Assembly (NCBI GenBank): GCA_956465555.1
Contig: OY101124.1
Location: forward strand, 744,001 to 808,000
Length of the DNA: 64,000 bases
From: Nitzschia sp. pyKryTriq1
Lineage: Eukaryota; Bacillariophyta; Bacillariophyceae; Bacillariales; Bacillariaceae
Direction of reading: 5' to 3'
In this document: positions 52,684 through 63,900 of the stretch, piece by piece
Layout of the letters: every line of letters starts with the position of its first letter
Position numbering within the stretch: the stretch's first letter is position 1
The notes under the pieces: generated by a model
What the model was told of the DNA's origin: nothing
What the model saw: the letters and a program-made list of their open reading frames with translations, nothing else
The model's database searches: none
Program-made: the position numbers and the translations under genes

Positions 52684-53832
52684 AAAGAGACGTATCTCCG
52701 ATATTCCTCTTCGACATTGTGCTCTATTAGTACTGTACTCCTTCGATTTATGTTTGACATTCTGGATTGATTGATTGATTCATTCATTCGAGGATACAGA
52801 GTCGCAATGACGTTGGAACGCGATGCTATTTAACCCTGCTGCTGGCACTCTTTCATTTGGAACCGCATTCGAATGGCAGAAAGAGACGTATCGAAAGCCG
52901 AGGGCGACGACAGCCAAAAGGCCGTTCGATGCTATTATTGGCACTTATATCGGACATACGAACGAAGACGATACTGGTGATGTTATTATGTTTGTTTTCA
53001 AATCATCAGTTCTCCTACTGTACTGTAAGGCGTTCGATTATTCGATTCGATTCTTCAGCACATTGCCTTCCACTCCTACGTACTACTATAGCCTGGTCCG
53101 ACATCCGACTACTGCTTCAAATCATACTTTCTACTTTGAAGTGATTGTAGTGAAAAAATAATAATATGAGGAAATCAGTCATAATAACTACCGGTACAGA
53201 AAAGTAGTTGACGAAAAGAAGACCGCCGTCAAAATCTTTTATGGATTTTTATGTACTCGTACTCGTAGACGACGACTCTTTCATACAATATAGCAACTCT
53301 TTCATACAATATAGCAATATAGTCTACGTAGTCTCCTCCTACTAGTAGCTAGTAGTTAGAGTATCGCTTTCGCTTCCACACTCTGTTGGCGTCTGTCTAT
53401 CTGTACGTGCTAACGAACGGTCATGCATGCACTGCGACACACGTTTGTCGTCGACCAATAAGTATATATGTCGAGCGACATTCCTATACACGACCTCAAA
53501 ATATGCCTCACAGAATGTCACAAAAGGCTTGACACGATTTGCCCCCTTCCGAGTCCCAGGTTGCAGCCAAATTTGGGGATGTCGTTCTTGTCGAAGTCAA
53601 AATGCAAGTTCTCTCGTTGTTACTCGTTACATTGGTTGTTGAATGCTTCATTGGTGGATGGTCGAGCATGTTGATGGAGTAGGTCGGTGGGCAATGGAAA
53701 GGAGTCGTCGACCAGAAACAATAACTATAACCAGAACGAATACGTCCCTACTCAGACAAGTTAAAAGAGCCACCAAACCCTCCGATTGAATCATCCTATC
53801 CGTAGCCTCTAGCTATTTTCGTAGAAAAGAAG
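52684..53832. other. Intergenic stretch with a 21-bp tandem repeat
   Basis: It may hold a last exon of the Beclin-like gene near 52800 and contains the LRR-gene promoter. Two exact copies of a 21-bp unit (ACTCTTTCATACAATATAGCA) lie in tandem at 53275-53316, and TACCGGTA lies at 53189. No gene is supported. Confidence 0.45.
53275..53316. repeat. 21-bp tandem duplication
   Basis: Two identical copies of a 21-bp unit lie end to end upstream of the LRR gene. Confidence 0.85.
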
Positions 53833-56800
53833 ATGATGGATTCTGACTCGTCGTCGTCATACACGTCGTCGAGCGGCGACTCTGAGGCGATGAAAGAGTA
53901 TGTGAAGGCAATGTCTCCCACGCCATCTCCCGCGACGCCAAAGGCGTCATTCGACAACTTATTCACCGAGGCGGGCCTTGAGAGTGACGATGAGACCTCT
54001 CAACCATCTGGTGCGAGCACATCTGGTTCATCCGAGGAGTCGAAGGATGCACCTGCTGCCAAACGAGCGCCATCACCAAGGCCCCCACCCGGTGCGAAAT
54101 TAGCGCCGCCAATGTCTGCTTTCAAATCTAGTCTTGGTGGGAGTGATTCGAGTTCGGGATCTTCAGATATGTCAGAGATGGCCCCAAAACACGAAAGTAT
54201 GGCGAAAGGATTTTCTGAGTTTATGCAAGATCATCCAGAATCTCGAAAGGAAGATTCGAGTTCAGGGTCGTCACGATCAAGTGACACAGGGTCTAGAAGC
54301 AGTGGTCACGAAGGAGATCATTCGGACAGGCGTTCTGAAACTAGGAGTGATAGCCAAAGCTCTGGTAGTGGAGGTTCCTCTCGCACACCCAGCCACCCTT
54401 CGCAGAGTCAGCGCAGTGCATCTTCCCGTGGGTCATCAAAAGAAGACAGTGTATCTAGGTCGAGTCGCAAGGACAGTGAAAAGAGTTCACGAAGTGGAGA
54501 ATCATCAAAAACTCCAAGTGAATCCGAGAGCCGACGAAGTGCATCTTCCCATGGGTCATCAAAGGAAGACAGCGTGTCTAGATCGAGTCGCAATGACAGT
54601 GAGAAAAGTTCACGAAGTCACGAATCATCAAAAACTCCGAGTCAATCTGAGAGCCGACGAAGTAAATCATCAAGAAGCGGATCATTACGCGAAACCAGCA
54701 TGGCTAGTCCAAGCAGTCGCAGTGACACTGACAACAAGAGTCCGAAGAGTGATAGATCCTCAAACTCTCCGAGTCGACCCCGAAGCCAAAAAAGTTCATC
54801 ATCCTATGAGGTATCGTCTGATCGTGATAACGAAAAGTCCAAATCCAGCCCAAGGAGTAGCGATTCAGAATCAAAAGGGCAGGATTCAAATAGTCGAAAT
54901 GAACCCCTGGAAGAATCACTGAACCAAGAGTCTATGACCTCGAAGCCGGAGGCTGTGCCTTCTGTTGGATCCAAGTCAAGCTCAAAGTCGGGAAGCCACG
55001 GCGCTTTGAGGGCGGCATCTCCCAAGTCGGTGCGGTCTGGAGGAGAAGGCTCCAATTCCTTCACGAGTGCTAGGTCTCGGTCGGTACACTCCGCTTCAGT
55101 CTCCAAGGAAAATTCACAAAAGGATTCGTTTGCAAGTGCTCGGTCTAAGCAGTCTGAACCAAGTAGTAGAAGTTCTGTGAGATCCGCACCAAAGAACAGT
55201 TCCGATGCCCATGCAAGCAAGCAATCCGCGTCGTCGCCCATTGAGAAAGAAATGCCCCCAAAGATAGGTGCACAGGATAATGAATCGGGACTACATGGTA
55301 AAACCGAGGCTTCAACCAGAACATCACTTTCTAAAAAGGAATCCTCGTCCGTGCCGAAATCACCTCCCGACAATGAATCTGGTCGATCAAGTAACAGTCG
55401 ATCTCCAGAAGGCTCAAAAGTTTCGAAAACTTCCCTGGTTATCGAAGGAAAGGACAACATCAGCCCACAGGCATCTGCATCTAGACCTAGCATTTTGCAA
55501 CGACTTGAAGCAAGGCGACGTGCCTTGCAGAACCAGCCTTCCGCCCGATCACAGGGATCTAGTCTAGGTTCGAAAGCAAAAGAAAAGAAGCCAGAAGAAA
55601 CAGAAAAGGTTGAACAAGTCTCGATGAAGGAAAGCCTTCAAGTCGCAGATGTACAAATTTCTTTAAGCAAGGATCTCCAACAACGTCCATCGAGCGGCGA
55701 AAAACCGGTTCAAAAGGCTAGGGATGAAACGAGCAAGCTGGAGTCACAGTCGGAAGATTATGACCCAAGAAAGAACGATGTAGACGAGTGGAAAGCTCTG
55801 ATAAAAAGATCTGCGAAATCTAGTCCCGAGTCGAAAGAGCGTCAACAAGGACAGATTGGGCCCCCCCCCAAACTTGCAGAAAATGTTGAGAACTTCCGAG
55901 ACCCAAATGATGACGATGGCTGGATGCCACCCGCACTGACAACATACGGAGAGAACAAGTATAAACCAGAGAATTCTGATGAGAGGCTACTTCCTCCGGC
56001 CCATCGGGCTACTGCTCCAACAAAAGATCCGACTGTAACAGTTAGGAAGCCGCAGGATCCGACCGAGAATGAAACCCATTTGATGAAAAAGAATGATGCT
56101 CTGCAGCAAAGCACTCCCACCCCACCCGTCCCTGAAATCGAAGTAAGACCACCACCCGAAGATGAATCTAGTCTCGGGTCATGTGCGTTCCTTTTTCCAA
56201 GAGAGGCAGTCCCAGATAAATCACAAGCTGTGAAAGGAGAGCAAATTGTCACACACAAGCTGAAACCAACTGTCGCCGGGGTTGATTATGACTATTACAG
56301 AACATGGATGCTCTGTGGTTCCAAGCAGCCCCCCGCACACCAAACACGATCGGAGGAGGTTGGTCGGGAGGACCCTCCAGGGACGACAACTATCTTCAAA
56401 CCGAAGCGCGTCATTTCTGATCCAGTCTCTTATGCGCATCACCAGGAAAGTGGTCATGCTCCTCTCATCACTGCGCCAATCATTTTGCCGGAATCCCCGA
56501 AGAAACCTCCTTCGGAGACGTGGGCCCCTAACCGACCCACATATACTCCATTAAGAGCTAAGCCAGCTGACGAGTGGGAAGCTTGGAAGCAGGCAAGGAT
56601 GCACGCCGCACGGGAAGAATCGTCGGAGACATCCGCGAAGAAGTCGACGAAGAGCGACTCCTCTTCGTCAGAGTCTACCTGGGCCCCTCCAACCACGATC
56701 CAGGGATCAACATTTGCTTCCACCAGAAGCAAGGGAAGTAGATCCGCTCCAGTTGTGATTAGTTGGGTTCCTCCCTCACAAGCTTCTAGCGTTGATTTCA

Positions 56801-59625
56801 CCGGGGCGGTCAAATCGCAGCCCACGTCTTCGACCAGGGCTCGCTCAGCGTATAAAGATCCACGTGGAAAATCCAAAGCTTCACCTGTGGTCGAAGATGT
56901 TAGCACGAGTACCAGCTCGGACTCTACACGGTCGTCTAAGAATGCTTCATTATCAGGAAGTACTTCAACGTCTGGGAGCACCTCACCGTCAAGAAACTCT
57001 TCATCTCGCAAATCTGAGTCGAAGACTCGTCCACACGCTCAGTCTTCGCCCGAGAAGCAACCTTCTCGGCATAGCGGTGGAAGCTCCAGCTCTGACTCTG
57101 GCACCAACACTTCTTCGGAGGACACCAATGCTCTTTTCACAAGCTCGAAAGAAAACACAGCTGTGATAGCGACTCAGCTTCTATCCACCGCCCATACCGA
57201 CTCTTCAGCACCAGTGCGGGTGGATATCGAACAGGGCACGTCGCCAAAAACGACAGTTCATTCAGCCGCAGCAAAACAGAGATTTTCTCGGCCGGTGGTC
57301 TGCCTGTGCATCATATTATCGATCCTTGTGCTAGGGGGTGTAGCCACAGCTGCCGTATTCGTACTAACAGACAAAATAGGTGGTGATCCGACCCCTACAC
57401 CTGGTGGGGCGCCAACCCCACCATTTCCAACTGCAGCCCCTGTTCAATTTACCGGTACTGATGAGCTGAAGACTCTTGTTGTAACGGCTTCGCCAGGAAC
57501 AGAATCTGATTTTGTCAATCCTGCAAGCGCACAATCATTAGCTCTCGACTGGCTTTCAAAAAATCAGTTTCTGAATACCTATTCAGACGAAACGAAACTC
57601 CAACGATTTGCTCTCGCTACAATTTTTTATAGTACGGATGGAGACTCCTGGACCCAGAACGACCTTTGGCTGAGTGACATCGACGAATGTGACTGGTATT
57701 CCTCCGAAAATATTGACGAGGTTTGCGGCTCTGGGGGAAATTTGGATGAAGTCGACTTGAAAAGCAACAATTTAAGGGGGAAACTACCGTGGACGCAGCT
57801 TGCGAGTCTAGCTTCGGACCTGTTGATCCTCGACCTGCAAGACAATGGTCTCTCTGGTCCAATTCAGAATGTTGTCGCGGATTTGTCGTCTTTGTTGCTT
57901 TTTGATGTTCGCGGGAATGAATTTTCGGGCACCATACCAAGCGGACTGGGTCAGCTGATCGATGCTAGGCAGTTGGATCTTTCACAGAATAGGCTTACTG
58001 GCCGGATACCATCCGAGCTATCCTCTATGACCTCTCTCGAGTCGTTATGGCTGAATGATAACTTTCTGTCCGGGGATATTCCTTCGGAGCTAGGCCGATT
58101 GAGCAGCCTCCGTAACATGTATTTGGTAAGCGCTCGAGATGCCGCATGGTGAATAGTGTTTTTGAGTGCCAAGTACATCAGTCTGATCTTATTTTGTTGT
58201 TCTTTTGCATCAGAGTGGCAACGATTTCGTCGGCACCATGCCCGAGGAAATTTGTTCTCTGCAGCTAGAAAATCTTGAGGTCAATTGCGAGGTGGAATGT
58301 GCATGTTGTACTGCGTGTGGTGAAGGGTCTACTGGTTCCGAGGCTGGTGGGACTGGTTCTGAGGCTGGTGGGACTGGTTCTGGTTCTGATTCCGGATCTG
58401 GGAGCAACAACGATTTGTCAGGTGATCCGACCTATGGGTTGATTGTAGCAAGGTATCCCGAAGGTGCAGAAGCACTCGCAGATGCGTCTTCGCCTCAGAG
58501 GGCGGCGTTTGAGTGGCTGAAGTCACCTTCGAATGCTCAGGTAACGTCAGACCAACGACTACTCCAACGATACGCCCTTGCATCTCTCTTTTACGTAACC
58601 GGTGGAACCAGTTGGCGATCGACGGCGTCTTGGCTCTCGGAAGCTGATGAGTGTCTCTGGTACACGACCGCCGAGACAGGAATGCTGTGCGATTCAGACG
58701 GGAATTTGTTGGAAATCAATCTTCGAAACAACAATTTGCAAGGAAGCCTTCCCATGGAACTTCTCCTTCTTGCGAATACTCTCGGTAAGAAACACTATGG
58801 GTCCGATACCGTAGCGAGGAATCGTTTTTGTTTTGATGCTACTACTTTTTTGGACGACCTCTCACGCATTGTTTACAGAGACATTGGATCTACAGGGCAA
58901 TGCTATTTCGGGTTCGATACCATCAAGCATTGAAGGGCTAAATCGCGTGGGTGAGTATTTCAGAGTGGTCCGTTTTAAAATCAGATGGATCTCCCTCTCA
59001 CAATTATTTTTCAAACAGAACAAATCAATTTGTCAAGCAACAGCCTTTTTGGGATCATTCCAAGTGAAATGGGATTGATGACCAACTTACGTAAGTCTGT
59101 AGATTGCGACTCTCCGACCGAATCTGACACTCAATCCTAACATGCCCCAATCTTGTATATTCTCGCCCCTCAGGACGTATTGTACTTTCGGACAACAACC
59201 TTTTTTCCACGATCCCAACGGAAGTGGGTTCCTTGAGTCAACTGGTGCTACTGGACCTCGGATCTAACCAGCTGACGGGAACCATACCGGAAACGCTTGG
59301 GTCTATTCAAGGTTTGGGTAAGTACCACTTTTGGACTCCTCCTGTGCAAGGGAGTTGAACATCTTTCTCACAAAAACTTGTTTGGACTCGTTCTTTTAAT
59401 ACAGCCGGCATTAGCCTTTACAAAAACTTCCTTTCCGGAACAATCCCTGCAGAATTTTCCAATCTACGGAATTTACAGCTGCTATATGCCGACGAGAATG
59501 ATCTAAGTGGTCCAATTCCCAGTTCTGTTTGCCAGTTGGGTCTAGAAGAGTTTTGGAGTGACTGCCAAGAAACGCAGTGCACATGCTGCACTACATGTTG
59601 TAGTGATGGCGCTGGCTGCATTTGA
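53833..59625 (+). CDS. Large LRR membrane protein with Ser-rich cytoplasmic domain
   Basis: Six exons: 53833-58125, 58214-58784, 58879-58950, 59019-59090, 59174-59317 and 59405-59625 (1790 residues). Residues 1-~1150 are Ser/Arg/Lys-rich and disordered, with a 123-bp tandem repeat. A single membrane segment (VVCLCIILSILVLGGVATAAVF, ~1157-1178) follows, then a Pro/Thr stalk, then two LRR modules. Each module starts with a helical cap containing an LQRFALATIFY/LQRYALASLFY motif, has plant-type LRRs (LxxLDLxxNxLxGxIPxxL), and closes with a Cys cap (ECACCTACGEG; CTCCTTCCSDG). Introns are phase 1 in module 2, and its exons of 72, 72 and 144 nt each encode one or two whole 24-residue repeats. Without a signal peptide it should be type II, with LRRs outside the cell or in the lumen. 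It is probably a surface recognition protein. Confidence 0.87.
54415..54783. repeat. 123-bp tandem repeat within the LRR gene
   Basis: Units starting AGT at 54415, 54538 and 54661 repeat at exactly 123 bp (41 codons). The first two are close to identical at the protein level (SASSxGSSKEDSVSRSS, DSEKSSR, ESSKTPS, ESRR), and the third is decayed. The frame is kept, so copy number can change without breaking the gene. Confidence 0.8.
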
Positions 59626-60930
59626 TGAGACTGAAATCTTTGGGTTGGCTCCCAGCTCGGTGATGACAACATCTTCTCGACAAATGCCAAGACGCGTCCT
59701 CAGGGGGAATCTACTAATACTAGTAGTAGTATGTTATATGTACTACGTTGTTTCTTCTACTCTACTCGTGATTACAGGCCTCTCTCTACAAGCTAAAGGG
59801 TAGCTCTACCAGAGGAGGCTGCCGAGAAAATCGGAGAACGCGTAGTACAATGCCGGTATAGGAGTATCTCAGTTATGCATACTATTGGATGCACCCCCCC
59901 CCCCCCCCCAGTACTAGTCTACTACAAAGTAGGTCTTTCTACCGGTAGCTCTTGAGAGGAGACTCGACCACTACTCTCTAGTGCTGCTAGTAGAGTACCG
60001 GTAGACAGAGGTCTACATAGAGAGACGTAGAGTAAAAAGAGACTACCGGTACCAACTATTCTAGAGTAAAGACTACTCTACCCTCTGCTAGCTCCGGTTT
60101 GCCTCGATATATAGCTCTACTAGAGCTAGTAGAGTAGACGACAGCCAGCTCCCCACTACTACAGTACGTGCGCGAGATGGCTTCGCTTCGCTGTGCCACC
60201 CACGTAGTCCGTGGGTGGTTGTGTCTGTCCTTCTTCCGTCTCGCTACTTCGACTACTCCATGGAATAGAGCGAACGATACGCGCGAGAGATAAAACAAGT
60301 ATGGGGATGGCACTAACTCGCAACAAAGCATTGGAAATATAAGCCCCCGAATATTGCCCGGAAACAACTCAAGTCATTATTGTGGCAACCTAAATAAAAT
60401 AATCTTATCACTTTGTGTCATCAGGCCCAAAGCGCTTTCTCCCTGTGATAAATATAATCATAATATAATTTTTGTCGTCGAACTTCGTCGTTGTTCTTGA
60501 CAATAAGTAATCAGATCAATTGACATCGAAGTCATGCCCGAAATGACTTTCCTACTTAGGTGCAGTCTGGCTGTCCCCCGCCAAGCGTTCCCGCCAAAAA
60601 TTCTTACACCCACCACCACGCTGGCACGCCCCGAACGCAGTCTGAAACTTGTCTGAACGGACTTTCTCGTGCGTCTTTTGGTACCGGTATTGTTTATCGA
60701 CGTCTATCTACAGTACATACCGGTACATTGAATGAGCATCACCGACAACTCCCCGACAAAAAAAAGAACTTCCAAATTATTAGTAACGAAAGTGTGGCAA
60801 ACTCCATCGCAAGCAGTGCAAGGAAATGAATATCACCCTCCGCCTCTCTTGCTGTTACCATTCTGATCAAAGCGCGTAGACGGTCTCCTGCAGTACTCGT
60901 AGCGACCCCAACGAACAAGCGGGCGGAACG
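59626..60930. other. Intergenic stretch rich in palindromic GTAC/CCGGT motifs
   Basis: It carries five TACCGGTA sites (59940, 59996, 60044, 60682, 60718), the densest group in the window, and a run of 16 C (59894-59909). Many CTAGTAG/TAGAGTA words occur between. No gene recognised. It includes the promoter of the final gene. Confidence 0.5.
59894..59909. repeat. Homopolymer of 16 C
   Basis: Sixteen consecutive cytosines follow GCA. It is a possible site of assembly error or slippage and can form quadruplex on the other strand. Confidence 0.9.
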
Positions 60931-63900
60931 ATGGCCAAGTCGAATCGTGATCCCGTCGAGGGAAGTCCAGCGTTGTCGACGGCATCCGAGGAAACAGGGG
61001 GTTTTCTGAGTATGTCAGAGACGGGGCGGCTGCTCTCCATGGTTGATGATCACTCCCTACTAAGCGTGGGCGACGAGGAAGAATCTATACAGAGTCATAG
61101 TAGTCACAGCGAGGCTGACGATGGCAGCCCCACACCAGTTGCTCCTCTTGACGGTGAAAGGTCAACCCGATCGCCCGGCGATAAGTCTCAGGACGACTCG
61201 AACGGCTTGTCGCAATCGAAACAAAACGTGATGCGAGCCCTTCTAGAGGAATATGGTATCGAGGCTGGTAGCTCCGATGGCGAGGATTCTACGTCCGAAA
61301 CCAAGTCCGACAGGATGAGTGAAGATGATCTTAGTGGGGAGCAGGATAACGATGAAAGGAATTCCGATGTTGGCGATGACGACGACGAGTGGGACGAAGA
61401 AGAAGAGGAGGAAGCCTTATATGACGAGGAAGATGCCTTTGCTGTTGAAGATGACGAAGAAGGAGAATTTGTTTCTGGGAGCGATGAAGAGTATGAAATA
61501 CTGGAAGTCGAAGTCGACGAGAACGACGAAGACTGGGAGGGTGAGAGCTACGAGGAGGACGGGCCGTTGCAGCAGTCCGAATCGCAAGTCGAGTACGCCT
61601 CCGAGAGTGACGAGGACGACGGGGTTCAAACATCCCAGGAGCCTCTCAATCCTCGCTCTGCCTACGCCCAGGATCCTTTTGCCAGCCCGATGTCGACGGA
61701 ATTCTCCGAACATCGAATAGGGAAGCTCACGTCTCAGATGGAACAAGTTAAAGCTATGGTGGAGCTTAGTTCATCCGAACGTGAAAGTGACTTGGTTTAC
61801 GACGATTCAATAAGCTCAGATGAAGTGCAGGAAGTGGTACAACAAAACCGAACGGCAGATACTGCAAAGCGAAAAGACCCGTCCGATTTAAGTCGGAATG
61901 ACAATGCCTCAGACGAGAGCGAGGTGGCTGCGGCTCAGAAGGAGAGAGTTTCCACACGAAGCAGCGAACAGACGAGTAACAACCGTTCGGCTCCTGAAAC
62001 TTCCCAAAAGAAGCGGACACAATCAAGCAAGGAAACGCAGCCGCAGAAGAATCGAAAACAGTCCGTCGACAATGCGAATTCGAACAAAAAATCTCCAAGT
62101 AAGAGAACGACCACACATAATAATGCTGATATTGTGGGACCTCCGAAGCCCGAAGCAACAGCTGTCGACGACGAATCCTCTGTCGAATCTCCAATGCAAA
62201 ATCTACAGACGGATTTGGATGGTTCATCAGTAGAGCCCACAGAGGCTGAGGAAAAGGAAACCAGTGACGATTCCGAGGAATCATCTGACGATGCACCAGT
62301 TCTAGTCATCAAACCAAAGCATCCTCCAAATATGCCACAAGTCAAAACACGACAGCCTCAAAAGTCACAAGTCAAAACACGGCAGCTTCCAAAGCCACAA
62401 CAGGAAACAAGTGATGACTCCGAGGAATCATCTGACGATGCACCAGTTCTAGTCATCAAACCAAAGCATCCTCCAAATAAGCCACAAGTCAAACCAAGGC
62501 AGCAGCCTCCAAAGCCACAAGTCAAACCAAAGCAGCCTCCAAAGCCACAAGTCAAACCAAGGCAGCAGCCTCCAAAGCCACAAGTCAAACCAAAGCAGCC
62601 TCCAAAGCCACAAGTCAAAACACGGCAGCCTCCAAAGCCACAAGAGGAAACAAGTGATGACTCAGAGGAATCATCTGACGATTCACCACTTCTAGTCATC
62701 AAACCAAAGCATGCTCCAAGTAAGCCACAAGTCAAACCAAGGCAGCAGCCTCCAAATAAGCCACAAGTCAAACCAAAGCAGCCTCTCAAGCCACAATTCA
62801 AAACAAGACAACCTCCAAAAGGGCAGCCCCCAAAGCGAGCTGATCAGCGGACACCGACTGAGACACATAGTGACGATTCTGATTCATCTGATGATTCGCC
62901 GATTCTGCTCATCAAACCAAAACAGGCTCCAAAGCCACAAGCCAAGATCGGGCAAACTCGTCCAAAACCACAAGCCCAACCAAAGCAGACTCCTCCGAAA
63001 CCGCAAGTTCAACAGAGACAGACTCCCGCAAGGCCAAAATTTCAACCAAGGCAGACCTTAAAGCCTCCAAAAGTGCAGACACCAGCTCAAACAAATAGTA
63101 AAGATTCGGATTCATCTGACGATTCAGATTCATCTGACGATTCGCCGATTCTACTCATCAATCCAAAGGACACCCCGCAGGCGCCGACTGCGACAAAAAA
63201 GCCACCCAAGATGAATAAGATGCCGGAAAGAGCTAAACAGAAACCAGCAGAATCGAAGGAGAAAACAAAGACGGGAAAGGAAAAGTCCAAGGGGAGAGGC
63301 AAGACGAGGCAGTCAAATGATGCTGTACTGCGTGGAGTTGGTGACGAGGACGACGAGGACGACGAATATTTCCCCTTGAATGACCTACAGAAGACCCGTA
63401 GTAACCAAGGAAAAGAGAAACAACTACCGAGCAATGCAAAGACCCACAAAAACAAGTCTGTCAAGTCCAAATCGAAGACCACCACCAATGATACGACGCA
63501 GTCTGCAAGTAGTCAGCGACCGGACGACGACAGATCGACTAGTTCAGTAGACTCCGATGAGATCGATGCTGAGAATCAGTTTGCAACAATCGACTTCGAT
63601 CCGCTTACCTTGGGAGCTGCACGTTCAGAAGCCACTGGTAGTGTTGGTTCTCGTTCGACAAAAGAGCGAAGAAAAATTGGCATCGGCCGATTTATGAGAT
63701 GGCCAAAGAATGCGAGGAAAGAATCGAAGCCCCAGCCTTTATCCGAATCAATAGGTAATCTCAGTGTCCGTTCGAGATCGTCGACTGGTTCTGGCGACTT
63801 GGTAACACAGAAATCACCCGAAAAGCCGAAATCGTCGGGTCTTTTTGCTTCTACGACGGCGTCCTTGGACAAGATTGTCAAGAATAACATGTCACCAAAC

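Noticed and set aside
62358-62801. Cys/Gly/Leu repeat frame on the minus strand
   Set aside because: Antisense shadow of the KPKQPPKPQVK repeats in the open plus-strand gene.
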